Below are positions 13,301-22,916 of a DNA stretch of 64,000 nt, one piece after another. The notes below the pieces were generated by a model. The model was not told where the DNA came from and did not search any database. It worked only from the letters and a program-made list of their open reading frames with translations. The translations under genes were made by a program, and so were the position numbers. Positions within the stretch are counted from its first letter, which is position 1, and every line of letters begins with the position of its first letter. Origin of the DNA: Aporrectodea caliginosa (Eukaryota > Annelida > Clitellata > Crassiclitellata > Lumbricidae); the NCBI GenBank assembly GCA_020284085.1, contig JACEVL010000945.1, forward strand, positions 225,001 through 289,000, given 5' to 3'.

Positions 13301-13427
13301 GTTGTTTTGCTTCAGAGTCTCTACATGAGTCCTCTGATGCAGTTTGGAACGGACGAGCAGAAGGAGAAGTGGGTCAAGCCGTTCTGTGATGGGGAACACA
13401 TCGGCTGTTTTGCACTCAGTGAACCAG
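10324..13427 (+). CDS. ACADS: Short-chain acyl-CoA dehydrogenase, mitochondrial (first four coding exons; 3' half not found)
   Basis: Family role: the FAD enzyme of the mitochondrial matrix that oxidises butyryl-CoA and other short acyl-CoAs in beta-oxidation. Four exons join in frame: 10324-10378, 11785-11936, 12410-12559 and 13316-13427 (469 nt, 156 codons). Exon 1 codes an 18-residue presequence with Arg/His and no acid residue, as expected for mitochondrial import. Later exons carry the ACADS landmarks [46 protein letters not shown] and [10 protein letters not shown], the last leading into the FAD/substrate-binding region. All junctions are AG/GT with matching phases (1, 0, 0, then out at 1). 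The remaining ~250 residues (GTKAWITNAW-like, IYEGTSEIQR-like text) were not seen in the following 30 kb, so this is either a truncated gene, a huge intron or an assembly break. No internal stops. Confidence 0.88.
11785..11936 (+). CDS. ACADS: ACADS exon 2
   Basis: Acceptor TTCTGTTTCAACAG at 11771-11784 and donor CAG|GTTACA at 11937. Encodes the end of the presequence and the N-terminal helical domain ([37 protein letters not shown]). Ends in phase 0. Confidence 0.9.
12410..12559 (+). CDS. ACADS: ACADS exon 3
   Basis: Exactly 50 codons from ATA at 12410 to AAT at 12559, then GTATGT. Contains [20 protein letters not shown] and [18 protein letters not shown], diagnostic for short-chain acyl-CoA dehydrogenase. 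Acceptor TTGAACAG lacks a strong pyrimidine tract. Confidence 0.93.
13008..13262 (+). mobile_element. LINE 3' coding fragment in ACADS intron 3
   Basis: Reads as a decayed LINE C-terminus: [15 protein letters not shown], [18 protein letters not shown], [31 protein letters not shown]. The reverse-strand fragment at 48,350-48,629 belongs to the same family (GRGRPRKNWMGTVREDLR ... EEWKNCVARCAVLHGK). It ends about 50 bp before ACADS exon 4. Confidence 0.7.
13316..13427 (+). CDS. ACADS: ACADS exon 4
   Basis: Acceptor TTTTGCTTCAG ending 13315; codes [20 protein letters not shown] then [17 protein letters not shown] plus the first base of Gly; donor GTACGA at 13428, phase 1. The next exon should begin with the NGSDA-type FAD loop, but none was recognised downstream. 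Confidence 0.92.
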
Positions 13428-14134
13428 GTACGATGCCGTTCAGTTTGTAACGGGCATAGGGTGTTTTTCTCTTTCAGTGATTAGCACTGGTTAAAAGTTT
13501 TGGTTTAGCTAAGACATGATTTGTGTTCTGATTTGTTGCTTAGCACGACTAAATAGTTATGAATGAGACTCATGATGATGAGACTGTTGCATGCACGTGA
13601 CATGTGAAGGTAATGTGCAGAACCGTTTTGTGCACGCACACACATTTTGTGTTTGTTCCTGTTAGTCCAAAGTTAAATTTAGCATACTGTTACAGATGTT
13701 AGATATTTTATCCTACCGTGTTTGGAAGGCCAAGACAAGGCTTCCTTGTCCCATATTGCTAAAACATATGGCATGTAGGCTTGTTAACAGAACCTCCATG
13801 TCTGTACTGATAATAGTTTGGTTTGGTGTACCATTGGTTGATGCCTTGTGCATTGGACACTGGAGCTATAGAGGATGCTAATAATATACTGGAGAGTGGA
13901 TCCGAAGATGTTGACACAGCCACTGTAGTCTGGTTTGCCGAGGGATCCTGCAGCCACTTGGACACTGCGGATTTGCCGAAGATGAGTGGCCTGATTCGAT
14001 GATGTTTGAGCTATGCATGTTGGCAGATGCAAAGAGCATGGACACACTGACAAGCAGAGATCTGCTTAATTAACAGGGAAGTATAAGCTAGTTGATGAAA
14101 CTGACAACGAATGTAAGAAGCAGGATTGCAAACA
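13428..14134. other. Intronic or intergenic sequence after ACADS exon 4
   Basis: No further ACADS exon seen. The segment 13,790-13,890 (GGTGTACCATTGGTTGATGC ... GGACACTGGAGC) resembles LINE-tail sequence at 22,845-22,905 and 59,140-59,190 (GTTGATGCCTTG). Confidence 0.5.
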
Positions 14135-14372
14135 GGATCATTTGTGGGGTGCGGCGTTGAGGGGTATGTTCGGTGCCTTGCAAGCCGGAGGGCTGCGGGT
14201 TCGATTCCACCTCAAACCGCGCCAGTAGGGACCCTTGGGCAAGTCCTTCACCGCAATTGGTCATGCGCTTCGGCGTGAAACCCGATTCAGTGTCCCGCGC
14301 TGTAGTCAGGAGCGCCTCTGAGTAGAAATCTTGAAGGGGTGCTATAACAAGTGCTCATACATTCATACAGTT
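14135..14372 (+). mobile_element. tRNA-derived SINE with a LINE-matching tail
   Basis: The head has a perfect B box GGTTCGATTCC near 14,197 and the same flanking text (GGTATGTTCnGTGCCTTG, GGAGGG..GCGGGTTCGA) as the SINE at 47.04 and 50.58 kb. The 3' part GAGCGCCTCTGAGTAG ... TTGAAGGGGTGCTATA matches the 3' end of the LINE at 2,690-2,745. Confidence 0.8.
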
Positions 14373-14387
14373 ATTATTATGTATACA

Positions 14388-14545
14388 TAGATGCGGTATG
14401 CGATTGACCAGTGGTTATCGTGCTGCACCATCAATCAAGAGATCAGGGTTTAAATCCCCATGAGCAAATGTTTGCTTGTGCCCCATCCAACTCCGCTATA
14501 TAATGAGTACATTGACCGTGAACTGTCAGGGGGAAGATCAGCTGG
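14388..14545 (+). mobile_element. tRNA-derived SINE (second copy of the 6.4-kb family)
   Basis: GACCAGTGGTTATCGTGCTG and GGGTTTAAATCCCC stand in A-box and B-box positions; the body TATATAATGAGTACATTGACCGTGAACTG matches the 6.4-kb copy. Confidence 0.65.
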
Positions 14546-14574
14546 CAAAGAATAGTAGTTAGATAGACGTATAT

Positions 14575-15120
14575 GAGAGCGAGAGACACAGCTATAATGA
14601 GCCAGAGATTGGGAGTACATTCGCAGAGATGTAGAGTCTCTGCTTAGTCATCTTTGCGATTAATGCGCAAAAACGTTTAATCAAAGCGTGCTTAAAGAAC
14701 AGTACGTCAAAATAGAAAGTAAGACTGCTTGAGATACTTGCAACGAATGGAATACCCAAATGTACTTCATGCAATGCTGAGACCCTACAGAGAAAACGTG
14801 ATGCATTTGTATCATCGTATTTCTCAAACAAGTTGTGGAAGAAAGTTGTGTGTTGGCCTGAGGTTAACACAAAATTAATCTTCTAACTCCTTGACCTTCG
14901 CATTTAAGCCTGAATACAACAGATGCATTCAACAGAATCATCATGTGCTGTATGGAAAAGAGTAAGGTGGCAGGACTTGCTTTCGTAGACTTCGCAGCAG
15001 ATTCGTAAACGGTACCATTCTCTTCCTCGATGCATCTAAAATGGTAATTATTCGTCTTTTGAATTGTTAGCATGTGGAAATAATACACAGGAATCAAAGG
15101 AGGATCCACAGGTCTTCAAC
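14575..15120. repeat. Dispersed repeat family R, copy 1
   Basis: Starts GAGAGCGAGAGACACAGCTA and runs collinear with 15,530-16,095 and, in pieces, with 22,590-24,060. It ends with the 155-bp unit (GAAAAGAGTAAGGTGGCAGG ... CAGCAGATTCG). Identity of the parent sequence is unknown. Confidence 0.7.
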
Positions 15121-15149
15121 CTATAAGATTGCCACAATCTCAGTAAGAC

Positions 15150-15203
15150 AATGAGAGTGAGTTAGTGAGTGAGTGTGTGAGTGAGAGAGAAGCGAGTATT
15201 TGC

Positions 15204-15248
<45 letters not shown>

Positions 15249-15405
15249 CAGCAATAGTCAGAGATTGGGAGTAGGCTATATTGGGTAGATAAATAGACCA
15301 ACAGATAGAATGATATATGGAAAGCTAAACAGACAGACAGACATGCAGATAAACATAGAGATAGACAGATACAGACAGACAGACAGACAGACAGGACAGA
15401 GTGAA
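15150..15405. repeat. Simple repeats (GAGT, GA, GACA)
   Basis: GAGTGAGT and (GA)n at 15,156-15,246, then (GACA)n at 15,330-15,395. Microsatellite only. Confidence 0.9.
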
Positions 15406-15529
15406 AATTTGATCTATAGTGTGATCACGAAAAAGTGCAGTTAGGTTGACAAAACGTTAAATGAGCCAGAAACTGAAAGTAGGAGAGTCTGAAAAAGCAC
15501 GAATATGGGAGAGAGACAGAGAGTATGAG

Positions 15530-16095
15530 AGAGCGAGAGGCACAGCTATAATGAGCCAGAGATTGGAAGTACATTCGCAGAGATGTAGAGTCTCTGCTTA
15601 GTCATCTTTGCTGTTATAGGCCTAAAGCGCAAACACGTTTAATGAAAGAGTGCTTAAAGAACACTACGTCAAAATGGAAAGTGAAATTGCTTGAGAGACT
15701 TGCAATGAATGGAATACCCAAATGTACTTTTGCCATGCTACGACCCTACAAGGAAAACGTGATGCATTTAGTTCATCATATTTCTCAAGCAAGCATGTTG
15801 ATGGATAGTTGTCTGTTGATCGCAGGCCTGAGGTTAACACCCAACTATCTTCCAAAATCCTTAACCTCCCCATTTCAGCCGGAATGCAAAAAATTCAGTC
15901 AACAGAATCATCATTGTGCTGCATGGAAAAGGATACGGTGGCAGCACTTGCCCGTGAAGACTTCGCAGCAGATTCGTATATACGGTGAGACATTCTCTTC
16001 CTCGATGCATCTAAAATGATAATTATTCGTCTTTTGAATTGTTAACGTGCGGAGACAATTACCAGGAACCAAGGATGAACCACGGGTCTTAAATA
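15530..16095. repeat. Dispersed repeat family R, copy 2
   Basis: Same block order as copy 1, with a better-kept open frame (15,642-16,019) reading LLERLAMNGIPK, AMLRPYKENVMHLVHHIS and GLRLTPNYLPK. It ends against gypsy element 1. The protein-like frame hints at an exon- or transposon-derived origin that I do not recognise. Confidence 0.7.
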
Positions 16096-16129
16096 TAAGA
16101 TTACTCCAATCTCTAAAGAAAGTCAACAG

Positions 16130-16160
<31 letters not shown>

Positions 16161-16196
16161 TATAATCTTCGTTTAATGTTTCAAACTGACAAGTAC

Positions 16197-16989
16197 TGTC
16201 GCGAAATCGGGGGTCTTCTTAGTTGCTCCTCTTTGTCGAGTGGTTCAAGCTCTACCAGGATGCCCGGAACCCCAGATCTCGACAAAGGTTGTCCTCGGTC
16301 CGACTCTCGTGGTCTATCGAGAGGTTTGAATTGGTCACCAGCAACACACGCACACACGTAGAACACCGTTTTATTGTTCTTCACCAACAGACGATCGACA
16401 ATGTCACATCTACAGGGATCGAGAGAACTGTTCTGCTGCTTCCCCGTCCTATCGTCGAGCAGGCCCTCAAGTGACAGCGTCTCGGAAGGCTGGTCCGCAG
16501 GTCGACGGCAAGTCCTCTTCTCGATCGAGACTGCTAGGCCGATGCTTTGCTCGAGGCCGAATCTCCAGACTGCTTCCCCCAACTGATCCTCTTTCATGGC
16601 CAACCTCCGCCTTATATAGCCCGAATTCCCCATGAGATGTCATTTTGCCCTTTAGGTCGTCCCTTTTCTCATGGGATGCTGTTTGGAAATGACACCCATG
16701 TATTATCTAATGCATTCCTAACCCAGGCGACCCAAAACCGTCATCTCATGGGTGCTAATTTGCCAATTAAGCCCATGCATTTCAGAGGACAAAATCCCAA
16801 AAACGACATCGGTCCGTATTGAACCAACGGCGCTCCATACGATGTCAATTTCGCAGGTTACCTAGTGCAATTGCCATGGTGCGCGGGCCCAAATCGTCAT
16901 CCTAGCAGTTCTCTCGATGCCAATAATTAAACAGTGTAAAAATACAGATAATTACAACAGTGGCACCCCATACCTAGAGGTTCTCAACA
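16197..16989 (-). repeat. 3' LTR of gypsy element 1
   Basis: Pairs with 20881-21672. On the minus strand it has a TATATAA box (16612-16618) and AATAAA (16370-16375). One extra C near 16,575 shifts the frame of a spurious LTR-internal ORF relative to the other LTR. Confidence 0.93.
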
Positions 16990-17289
16990 ATCCCGTCCGA
17001 CCAACAAAACCGAAAGCCTCCTTTTCGGAAACACAAAAATGGTCACATTTTGACCACAAAAAAACATCTAAACTAAAAGTCCATAGACAAAAATGATCGA
17101 CGCAAGTATTCCTAAGCTAAAAGTCCGCATAGACTAAAAGTACTAAAAGTCCACTACCGCAGCAATGTTTATCAACTGAGATTGTCCATACTATAAGGCA
17201 ACCTAATCGCCTATAAACGCTAAACAACAATTCTAGCGAAAACGCTGTACTCAGCATTGTATCAAGTTCAGACAGACACTGACAATTAT

Positions 17290-17560
17290 AAATTGCACAG
17301 CAAAAAGTCTCAGAAGCAAAGAGTCTATCAAAGTCTCAAAACCAAAAAGTCTCAAAACAAAAAGTCTCAAAGCAAAAAGTCTCAAAGCAAATGTCTCAAA
17401 GCAGAAAGTCTCAACGCCAAAAAGTCTCAAAACAAAAGTCTCAACGCCAAAAAGTCTCAAAGCAAAAAGTCTCAAAACAGTCTAACAGCTGACACAGAGT
17501 CTCAGGTACTCTCAGACAACGTCTCTCAGCAGCGTCTCAAAGTAGAGTCTCAAAGTCTCT
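17290..17560. repeat. Minisatellite of AAAGTCTCAAAGC-type units
   Basis: About 15 imperfect units of 12-15 bp (AAAAGTCTCAAAGCA and variants) in the 3' noncoding part of gypsy element 1, between its integrase stop and 3' LTR. Translation of this tract on either strand is low-complexity and not a gene. Confidence 0.85.
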
Positions 17561-17619
17561 TGTCGCTGTTCGTGCAAAAACCGAAACCAGAATCGGTTGC
17601 CAATGTCCACTTCCGCGAT

Positions 17620-18426
17620 TTATTGAAACCGTACGGGTTTCCGTATCACCCGACGTGGTCGAGGATGATTCTCGGAGACCTCACACTGCTCTTCAGGTTC
17701 CCTGTTACCGTTGTTACCGTTCTCTTCTGCGGATTGCCGACACAACTTCAGTTTGTCCACATGGGCGACGAAGGGTTTCGCTCTTGAAGATTTTCTCAGC
17801 AAGTAGTTGACTGGACCGCAGCGCTTCAAAACTTCGTACGGGCCGCAGTATAGTTTTTGCCACTTGGGGCTACGCCCCTGGTACCTTCGTGGAGTAAAGT
17901 ACCACACGGAATCTCCGGCACTGAAAGTGGCGGGGCGAACGCGAAGGTCGTAGTCGTGCTTCCTCCGTTCTGCCGCTCGACGCAAGTGCTGGCGCACCTC
18001 CCGATACGCGGTTTCCATACGTTCTGTCAAGTCGTCCACATAGCTTGAGTAGGTGGCGCTGACTGGTTCAGGCTCCGGGGGTCGTCCATAAACGAGGTCA
18101 AGTGGCGCACGATTTTCTCTGCCGTACAGTAAACGGTTAGGCGAGTAACCGGTTACCTCATGAGTTGATGCTCGATACGCCGCTAGGACGTGGGGCAAAA
18201 CCTCATCCCAGTCGCGCTGATGGCTGCGAATGATATTCCCCAGAATTGAGTTAGGCGTACGGTAAACCCTCTCAATTGACTCGTTCCCGGATATCCTATC
18301 TTTATCGATTTCAGGCCACTTACAAAGCTCCTCAAATAAATGCCCATTAAATATTCTCCGACTAATGGTAAAGGCAATCATATCCGCATCCCTGGCGTCC
18401 ATTGCTACTTGGTGCCTCACTCTCAA
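17620..18426 (-). pseudogene. Integrase C-terminal fragment of gypsy element 1
   Basis: The frame begins abruptly after the deletion junction. It carries the end of the integrase catalytic domain (WDEVLPHVLAAYRASTHEVTGYSPNRLLYG), a helical ERMETAYREVRQHLRRAAER stretch and the C-terminal GPYEVLKRCGPVNYLLR.SSRAKPFVAHVDKLK module typical of gypsy integrases. The catalytic DDE residues upstream are absent. The apparent start codon lies in filler DNA at the junction, so this is a remnant rather than a separate gene. Confidence 0.88.
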
Positions 18427-18472
18427 TACTATAATCCAATAGAACTATACCTATTATAGTGCTAATCAGTTA
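18414..18472. other. LINE-derived filler at the gypsy 1 deletion junction
   Basis: TGCCTCACTCTCAATA and AGAACTATACCTATTA occur here and in the LINE 3' UTR at 393-465, with the same spacing apart from a 15-nt gap. The LINE piece sits exactly where RT, RNase H and the integrase core are missing. Confidence 0.75.
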
Positions 18473-20805
18473 CTGCCAACCAAAACACCTAAACATTCAT
18501 CCGCCCTGGGAGGATTGTACGAGTTCTTCCTCGTTCTCTTGTTAAGGTTCCCAATTTCATCACGGAACGTCACTGCTCCATCCTTCTTCCGTGCTAGTAT
18601 CACATTAGCAGCCCACTCACTCATAGTCGGCTCAATCACCACATCTATTATCATCTGCTCCATTCGCTCTTCGATAGCAGTATGATACGCGAAGGGTTGT
18701 CTTCGTAGCGGTTGCCTCACTGGAGCTGCGTCTCCCGTATCTATTCTATGGGCGCATATCGACGTCCTGCCCAAATCTCCTTCACTCGTGGAAAACACAT
18801 CACGATACTCTCGCAGTAGTTCCTCCAGTTTCTGCCTAGCTTCCAACGGCACATCATCAGGTAACTCATCCAGTAGTGCTTCCTCAAACGGTACTTCTTT
18901 AGCACTCTCCGGATTCTCGCTACTTACGTCCACCTGTACGGGATACAGCCCTCCTAACAACTGGTCCTTATCCAAACGAATCGGCTCCTCCGTCAGGTTA
19001 ACCACTCTCACCCTAGTATTCGGGGCTTTCTCATCCACTAACACCCGTGCAACATGGACTCCTGGTCGAATCTCACTAGTCTCGGTCATCCAAGCGGAAG
19101 CCGTTGCCGATAGGTTCCCGTACAATGTCTTAGCCGAAATGTCTTGCTGACACTTAGGTGGAATCAGTACCTCCTCCGCTACTATCACTCGCCTACACCA
19201 TGTGGATCCGTTGCCCTTGACTAATGGTATCTTACGACGCCCTACGAATAAGGCTCCCGTGCCAAATCCTAGCCTACAACGGTGCTGCCTCAGCCAGTCC
19301 ATCCCTAGCATGGGCTCTACGATCTGGTCAGAGACCAAGAACGTGGTGGGAATTACAAACCCACGCCACATCTTAATTGGGACAGCCACCTCCCCAAGCA
19401 CCCTAATTTCCGTACCGTTAGCAGCCATTAATACGCGATGACAGGGAGTCAGTTCTAAGCCCCCTACGGCGGAATATGGCACCAAACTCACCTCTGATCC
19501 GGTGTCGATCAGGCAGAGCTGTTTCTCTCCGTTGACATTTCCTCGGATGTATATGGCGTTGTTTCCTCCTCGGTTCGTCGATCTCTGACGGGTGGTGTGG
19601 TTTCTCGCGACTTCTTCTTCCTGTGTCGAAGCCTCGGGTTCGTTTGCGGCTGCTTGGCGGCGAAAGCGGCGATCTTGTCGGCAGTTTCTTGCGAAGTGAC
19701 CTGGTCTTCCGCAGTTGTAGCAGTTCAAGACTCTATCTTGGTCGCGCTGATTGTTCCCCTGGTTGTAGTTCTCGCGTCTCGGCTCCGCGTCTCGGTTGGT
19801 GCTGCTTCGTAGCTCTGCGAATTGGCGATTGAAGCGTTCCTCCATGTCTCTCTGCCACTTACGCTGACTCTCGAGTTGTGAGGCAAGGAACTTGTCCAAC
19901 TGAGACTGAATCTGGGCGTTGGTCTCCGTTCCCTGTGTTCCTCGGACGCGATTGGGCGTTCTTCGTCGGTCATCTGTGTCCGATGTCCGCTGGTATGCTT
20001 CCAGCCGTAACGCCGTGCGATATGCCTCGTCCAACGATTTTGGCTCACGTTCCCGGACCTTCAAAGACAGTTCCCGGTCGTGCATCGCCTCCAAAAACGC
20101 ATCTCGAGCGATTATCTCTGTGGTCTCATTTGACGGTACAGGGTACGCCAAAACGACCAACCGACGTATCTCGTGCAGAAGGTTGCTCAATGTCTCATCC
20201 GTCCTCTGGCGTCGATAGTGCAGTTGTGCCCTGAACGTCTCCGCTTGTCCTTCGGATCCGTACCTCTGGCGGAGTCGACCGACTAATTCCTCGTAGGTGA
20301 CGTCCTGCCTCGCACCAAAGTCCCATAATAACTGCGTGGCAGCCTTGTCCAGCGCGCAGCGCAGAAAGTCGACGCGATCCACTGACGTCCATCCATTGTG
20401 CCTGGCGCACACGTCGAATTGAACGAGAAAGGACTCTAATGAACCGGTCCCGTCAAACTTGCCCGGTTTCATTGGTGACTTCCGATACCCGTATACGGCT
20501 CCAGTAGACTCGAAACGTCGCGGTTCCACCGGTTGTTCTGCTGGCTGTTTCACCGGCCGTTCTGCGGGCGGTTTCACGGGTCGTTCCGCTGGTTGTTTCG
20601 TAGTTTGTTCCACCGACCGTTCTGCGGTTTCCGTCTCATCGTTCATCGCTGCTGGCCTCGGATCGTCAAAGTCAATGCCTTCGAGCAGGAGCCTGGATTC
20701 CGTCGTCGTTCTCTTCGCTATCGGCGTTGAACTGCTTGGTTGGCGAAGAGGCGTTTCTCCCACGTCCACCAGACTGTAGATGATGGTTGATTGCTCGTCT
20801 GTCAT
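18466..20805 (-). CDS. Gag-protease polyprotein of gypsy element 1 (RT truncated)
   Basis: The 779-codon frame starts at ATG 20805. Order: an acidic/proline N-terminus with KQPAERPVKPPAERPV repeats (about 70-100), a Ty3-type gag domain from GKFDGTGSLESFLVQF (about 115) through LAYPVPSNETTEII and a Glu/Arg-rich helix, the zinc knuckle CYNCGRPGHFARNC (about 355), and an aspartic protease with IDTGSEVSLVP (about 433) and a PMLGMDWLRQH motif. It ends with the RT N-terminal approach (DLGRTSICAHRIDTGDA..VRQPLRRQP ... VILARKKDGAVTFR). The RT then stops short: no YxDD box. Gag-protease could still make particles; replication would need RT from elsewhere. Confidence 0.9.
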   Translation of the reverse strand: MTDEQSTIIYSLVDVGETPLRQPSSSTPIAKRTTTESRLLLEGIDFDDPRPAAMNDETETAERSVEQTTKQPAERPVKPPAERPVKQPAEQPVEPRRFESTGAVYGYRKSPMKPGKFDGTGSLESFLVQFDVCARHNGWTSVDRVDFLRCALDKAATQLLWDFGARQDVTYEELVGRLRQRYGSEGQAETFRAQLHYRRQRTDETLSNLLHEIRRLVVLAYPVPSNETTEIIARDAFLEAMHDRELSLKVREREPKSLDEAYRTALRLEAYQRTSDTDDRRRTPNRVRGTQGTETNAQIQSQLDKFLASQLESQRKWQRDMEERFNRQFAELRSSTNRDAEPRRENYNQGNNQRDQDRVLNCYNCGRPGHFARNCRQDRRFRRQAAANEPEASTQEEEVARNHTTRQRSTNRGGNNAIYIRGNVNGEKQLCLIDTGSEVSLVPYSAVGGLELTPCHRVLMAANGTEIRVLGEVAVPIKMWRGFVIPTTFLVSDQIVEPMLGMDWLRQHRCRLGFGTGALFVGRRKIPLVKGNGSTWCRRVIVAEEVLIPPKCQQDISAKTLYGNLSATASAWMTETSEIRPGVHVARVLVDEKAPNTRVRVVNLTEEPIRLDKDQLLGGLYPVQVDVSSENPESAKEVPFEEALLDELPDDVPLEARQKLEELLREYRDVFSTSEGDLGRTSICAHRIDTGDAAPVRQPLRRQPFAYHTAIEERMEQMIIDVVIEPTMSEWAANVILARKKDGAVTFRDEIGNLNKRTRKNSYNPPRADECLGVLVGSN

Positions 20806-20880
20806 TCTTGAACTTCCGTTGGCGGTTGTTGACTCGTGACGCTGTGATCAAAACTGCGTACCCCACTTCTGGTACCAGTT

Positions 20881-21672
20881 TGTCGCGAAATCGGGGGTCT
20901 TCTTAGTTGCTCCTCTTTGTCGAGTGGTTCAAGCTCTACCAGGATGCCCGGAACCCCAGATCTCGACAAAGGTTGTCCTCGGTTCGACTCTCGTGGTCTA
21001 TCGAGAGGTTTGAATTGGTCACCAGCAACACACGCACACACGTAGAACACCGTTTTATTGTTCTTCACCAACAGACGATCGACAATGTCACATCTACAGG
21101 GATCGAGAGAACTGTTCTGCTGCTTCCCCGTCCTATCGTCGAGCAGGCCCTCAAGTGACAGCGTCTCGGAAGGCTGGTCCGCAGGTCGACGGCAAGTCCT
21201 CTTCTCGATCGAGACTGCTAGGCCGATGCTTTGCTCGAGGCCGAATCTCCAGACTGCTTCCCCAACTGATCCTCTTTCATGGCCAACCTCCGCCTTATAT
21301 AGCCCGAATTCCCCATGAGATGTCATTTTGCCCTTTAGGTCGTCCCTTTTCTCATGGGATGCTGTTTGGAAACGACACCCATGTATTATCTAATGCATTC
21401 CTAACCCAGGCGACCCGAAACCGTCATCTCATGGGTGCTAATTTGCCAATTAAGCCCATGCATTTCAGAGGACAAAATCCCAAAAACGACATCGGTCCGT
21501 ATTGAACCAACGGCGCTCCATACGATGTCAATTTCGCAGGTTACCTAGTGCAATTGCCATGGTGCGCGGGCCCAAATCGTCATCCTAGCAGTTCTCTCGA
21601 TGCCAATCATTAAACAGTGTAAAAATACAGATAATTACAACAGTGGCACCCCATACCTAGAGGTTCTCAACA
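20881..21672 (-). repeat. 5' LTR of gypsy element 1
   Basis: Carries TATATAA on the minus strand (21295-21301) and AATAAA (21054-21059). Ends TG/CA. Followed on the minus strand by AAC and the primer-binding site. Confidence 0.93.
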
Positions 21673-22407
21673 GTACGCAGGATGATTAAAAATCATAGTA
21701 TGAACGGATGATCAAGTTATTACAGGAGTCGAATTGAACAGTGAAACAAAAAACAAGAAGAGAAAAATAGACATAGATGATAAATGATTGAAAAGATAGA
21801 TACATAGATAGAAAGAAAGAAAGATATATAGATAGATTGATAGATAGATAGACAGACAGACAAGATAAACAGACAGACAGATAGGTAGATTGATAGACAG
21901 ATACAGACAGACAGGTAGGCAGAAGGACAGAGAGATTGGTAACTTAATAGTATGATGACTTGCAATGAATGGACTACTCAAATGCACTTCTTGCAATGCT
22001 CAGACCCTACAGAGAAAACATGATGCATTTGGCCCTTCTGGATTTCGCAGCAGATTCGTATACGGTGAAACATTCTCTTTCTCTATCCATCTAAAATGGT
22101 AATTTTTCGTCTCTTGAATTGTTAACGTGTGGAGACAATTAACAGCATTCATTCATTACGAAGAGTTATATAGCGCCCTTCGAGGTTACTACTCGGGAAA
22201 AAAATAGATGTAGATGATAAATGATAGGCCTACATAGATAGATATATAGACAAATAGACAGGCAGACAGACAGACAGACAGACAGAGATACATATAGAGA
22301 AACAGATATACAGATAGGCAGATAGTCATATAGATAGATAGGCCTAGACAGAAATACATCAGACAGACAGACGCACTATATATAGTGCCTAACTGTCTGT
22401 CTGTTGT
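21673..22407. repeat. GATA/GACA microsatellites and repeat family R piece
   Basis: (GATA)n and (GACA)n at 21,790-21,935 and 22,205-22,340. Between them, 21,955-22,140 is a short copy of family R with the ALLDFAADS version of the unit. CATTCATTACGAAG ... TATAGCGCCC at 22,146-22,180 is a LINE-tail box. Confidence 0.75.
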
Positions 22408-22479
22408 AATCATTCTCTCACACTCTGTCTTTCGGCCTGTATATATACAGGCCGAAAGACAGAGTGTGAGAGAATGATT
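22408..22479. repeat. 72-bp perfect palindrome
   Basis: 36-nt arms with no loop, centred on TATATA at about 22,443. One arm reads AATCATTCTCTCACACTCTG then TCTTTCGGCCTGTATA; the other is its exact reverse complement. No terminator function is implied in a eukaryote. Confidence 0.95.
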
Positions 22480-22589
22480 GATAGTGTGATGACGAAAAAG
22501 TGCAGTTAGGGTGACAAAAAGTTAAATTAGCCAGACTGAAAAAGAGGAGAGCCTGAAAAAGCAAGAATATGGAAGAAGCAGAGAGTAAG

Positions 22590-22915
22590 TGAGAGCGAGA
22601 GGCACAGCTATAATGAGCCAGAGATTGGGAGTATATTTGGCAGAGATTTTGAGTCTCTGCATAGTCATCTTTGCGATTAATGCGCAAAAACGTTTAATCA
22701 AAGCGTATACTTACAGAACAGCACGTCAAAATAGAAAGTGAAATTACTGCTCGAGAGACTTGCAATGAATGGACAACCTCTGTCTCTTACGGACTGATCT
22801 TCTGGATCTGGATGTTGACCTGATTACTGACAGATTACGGCTTGGTTTTGGTGTGCCATCGGTTGATGCCTTGAGCATTAGACACCGGCGCAATAGAAGT
22901 TGCTAATTACATTAC
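22590..22915. repeat. Family R, copy 3, 5' part plus LINE tail
   Basis: GAGAGCGAGAGGCACAGCTA to CTTGCAATGAATGGAC matches copies 1 and 2. It then switches at about 22,775 to a LINE 3' end with GGTTGATGCCTTGAGCATTAG and an ATTACATTACA tail at 22,903-22,916. A LINE probably inserted into the repeat. Confidence 0.65.
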
Positions 22916-22916
22916 A

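Larger units (their letters stand above)
16197..21672 (-). mobile_element. Ty3/gypsy-type LTR retrotransposon 1, RT-deleted
   Basis: Two LTRs of 793 and 792 bp (16197-16989, 20881-21672) bound the element, with target duplication GTAC at 16193-16196 and 21673-21676. In the minus direction each LTR starts TGTTGAGA and ends CGCGACA. A primer-binding site TGGTACCAGAAGTGGGG lies just inside the 5' LTR (20861-20877) and resembles the 3' end of a tRNA-Leu. The LTRs differ at only a handful of sites (under about 1%), so insertion is recent. The internal region is just 3.9 kb: gag, CCHC, protease and the RT start remain, then most of RT, RNase H and the integrase core are missing, and an integrase C-terminus remains. 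Gag-like text is close to element 2. No envelope gene seen. Confidence 0.93.

Noticed and set aside
20802..21326. 174-codon ORF from the 5' LTR whose TGA overlaps the gag ATG (ATGA), suggesting coupled translation
   Set aside because: Its only ATG lies upstream of the LTR TATA box, so it would not be in the transcript; the frame is also broken in the other LTR by one base.
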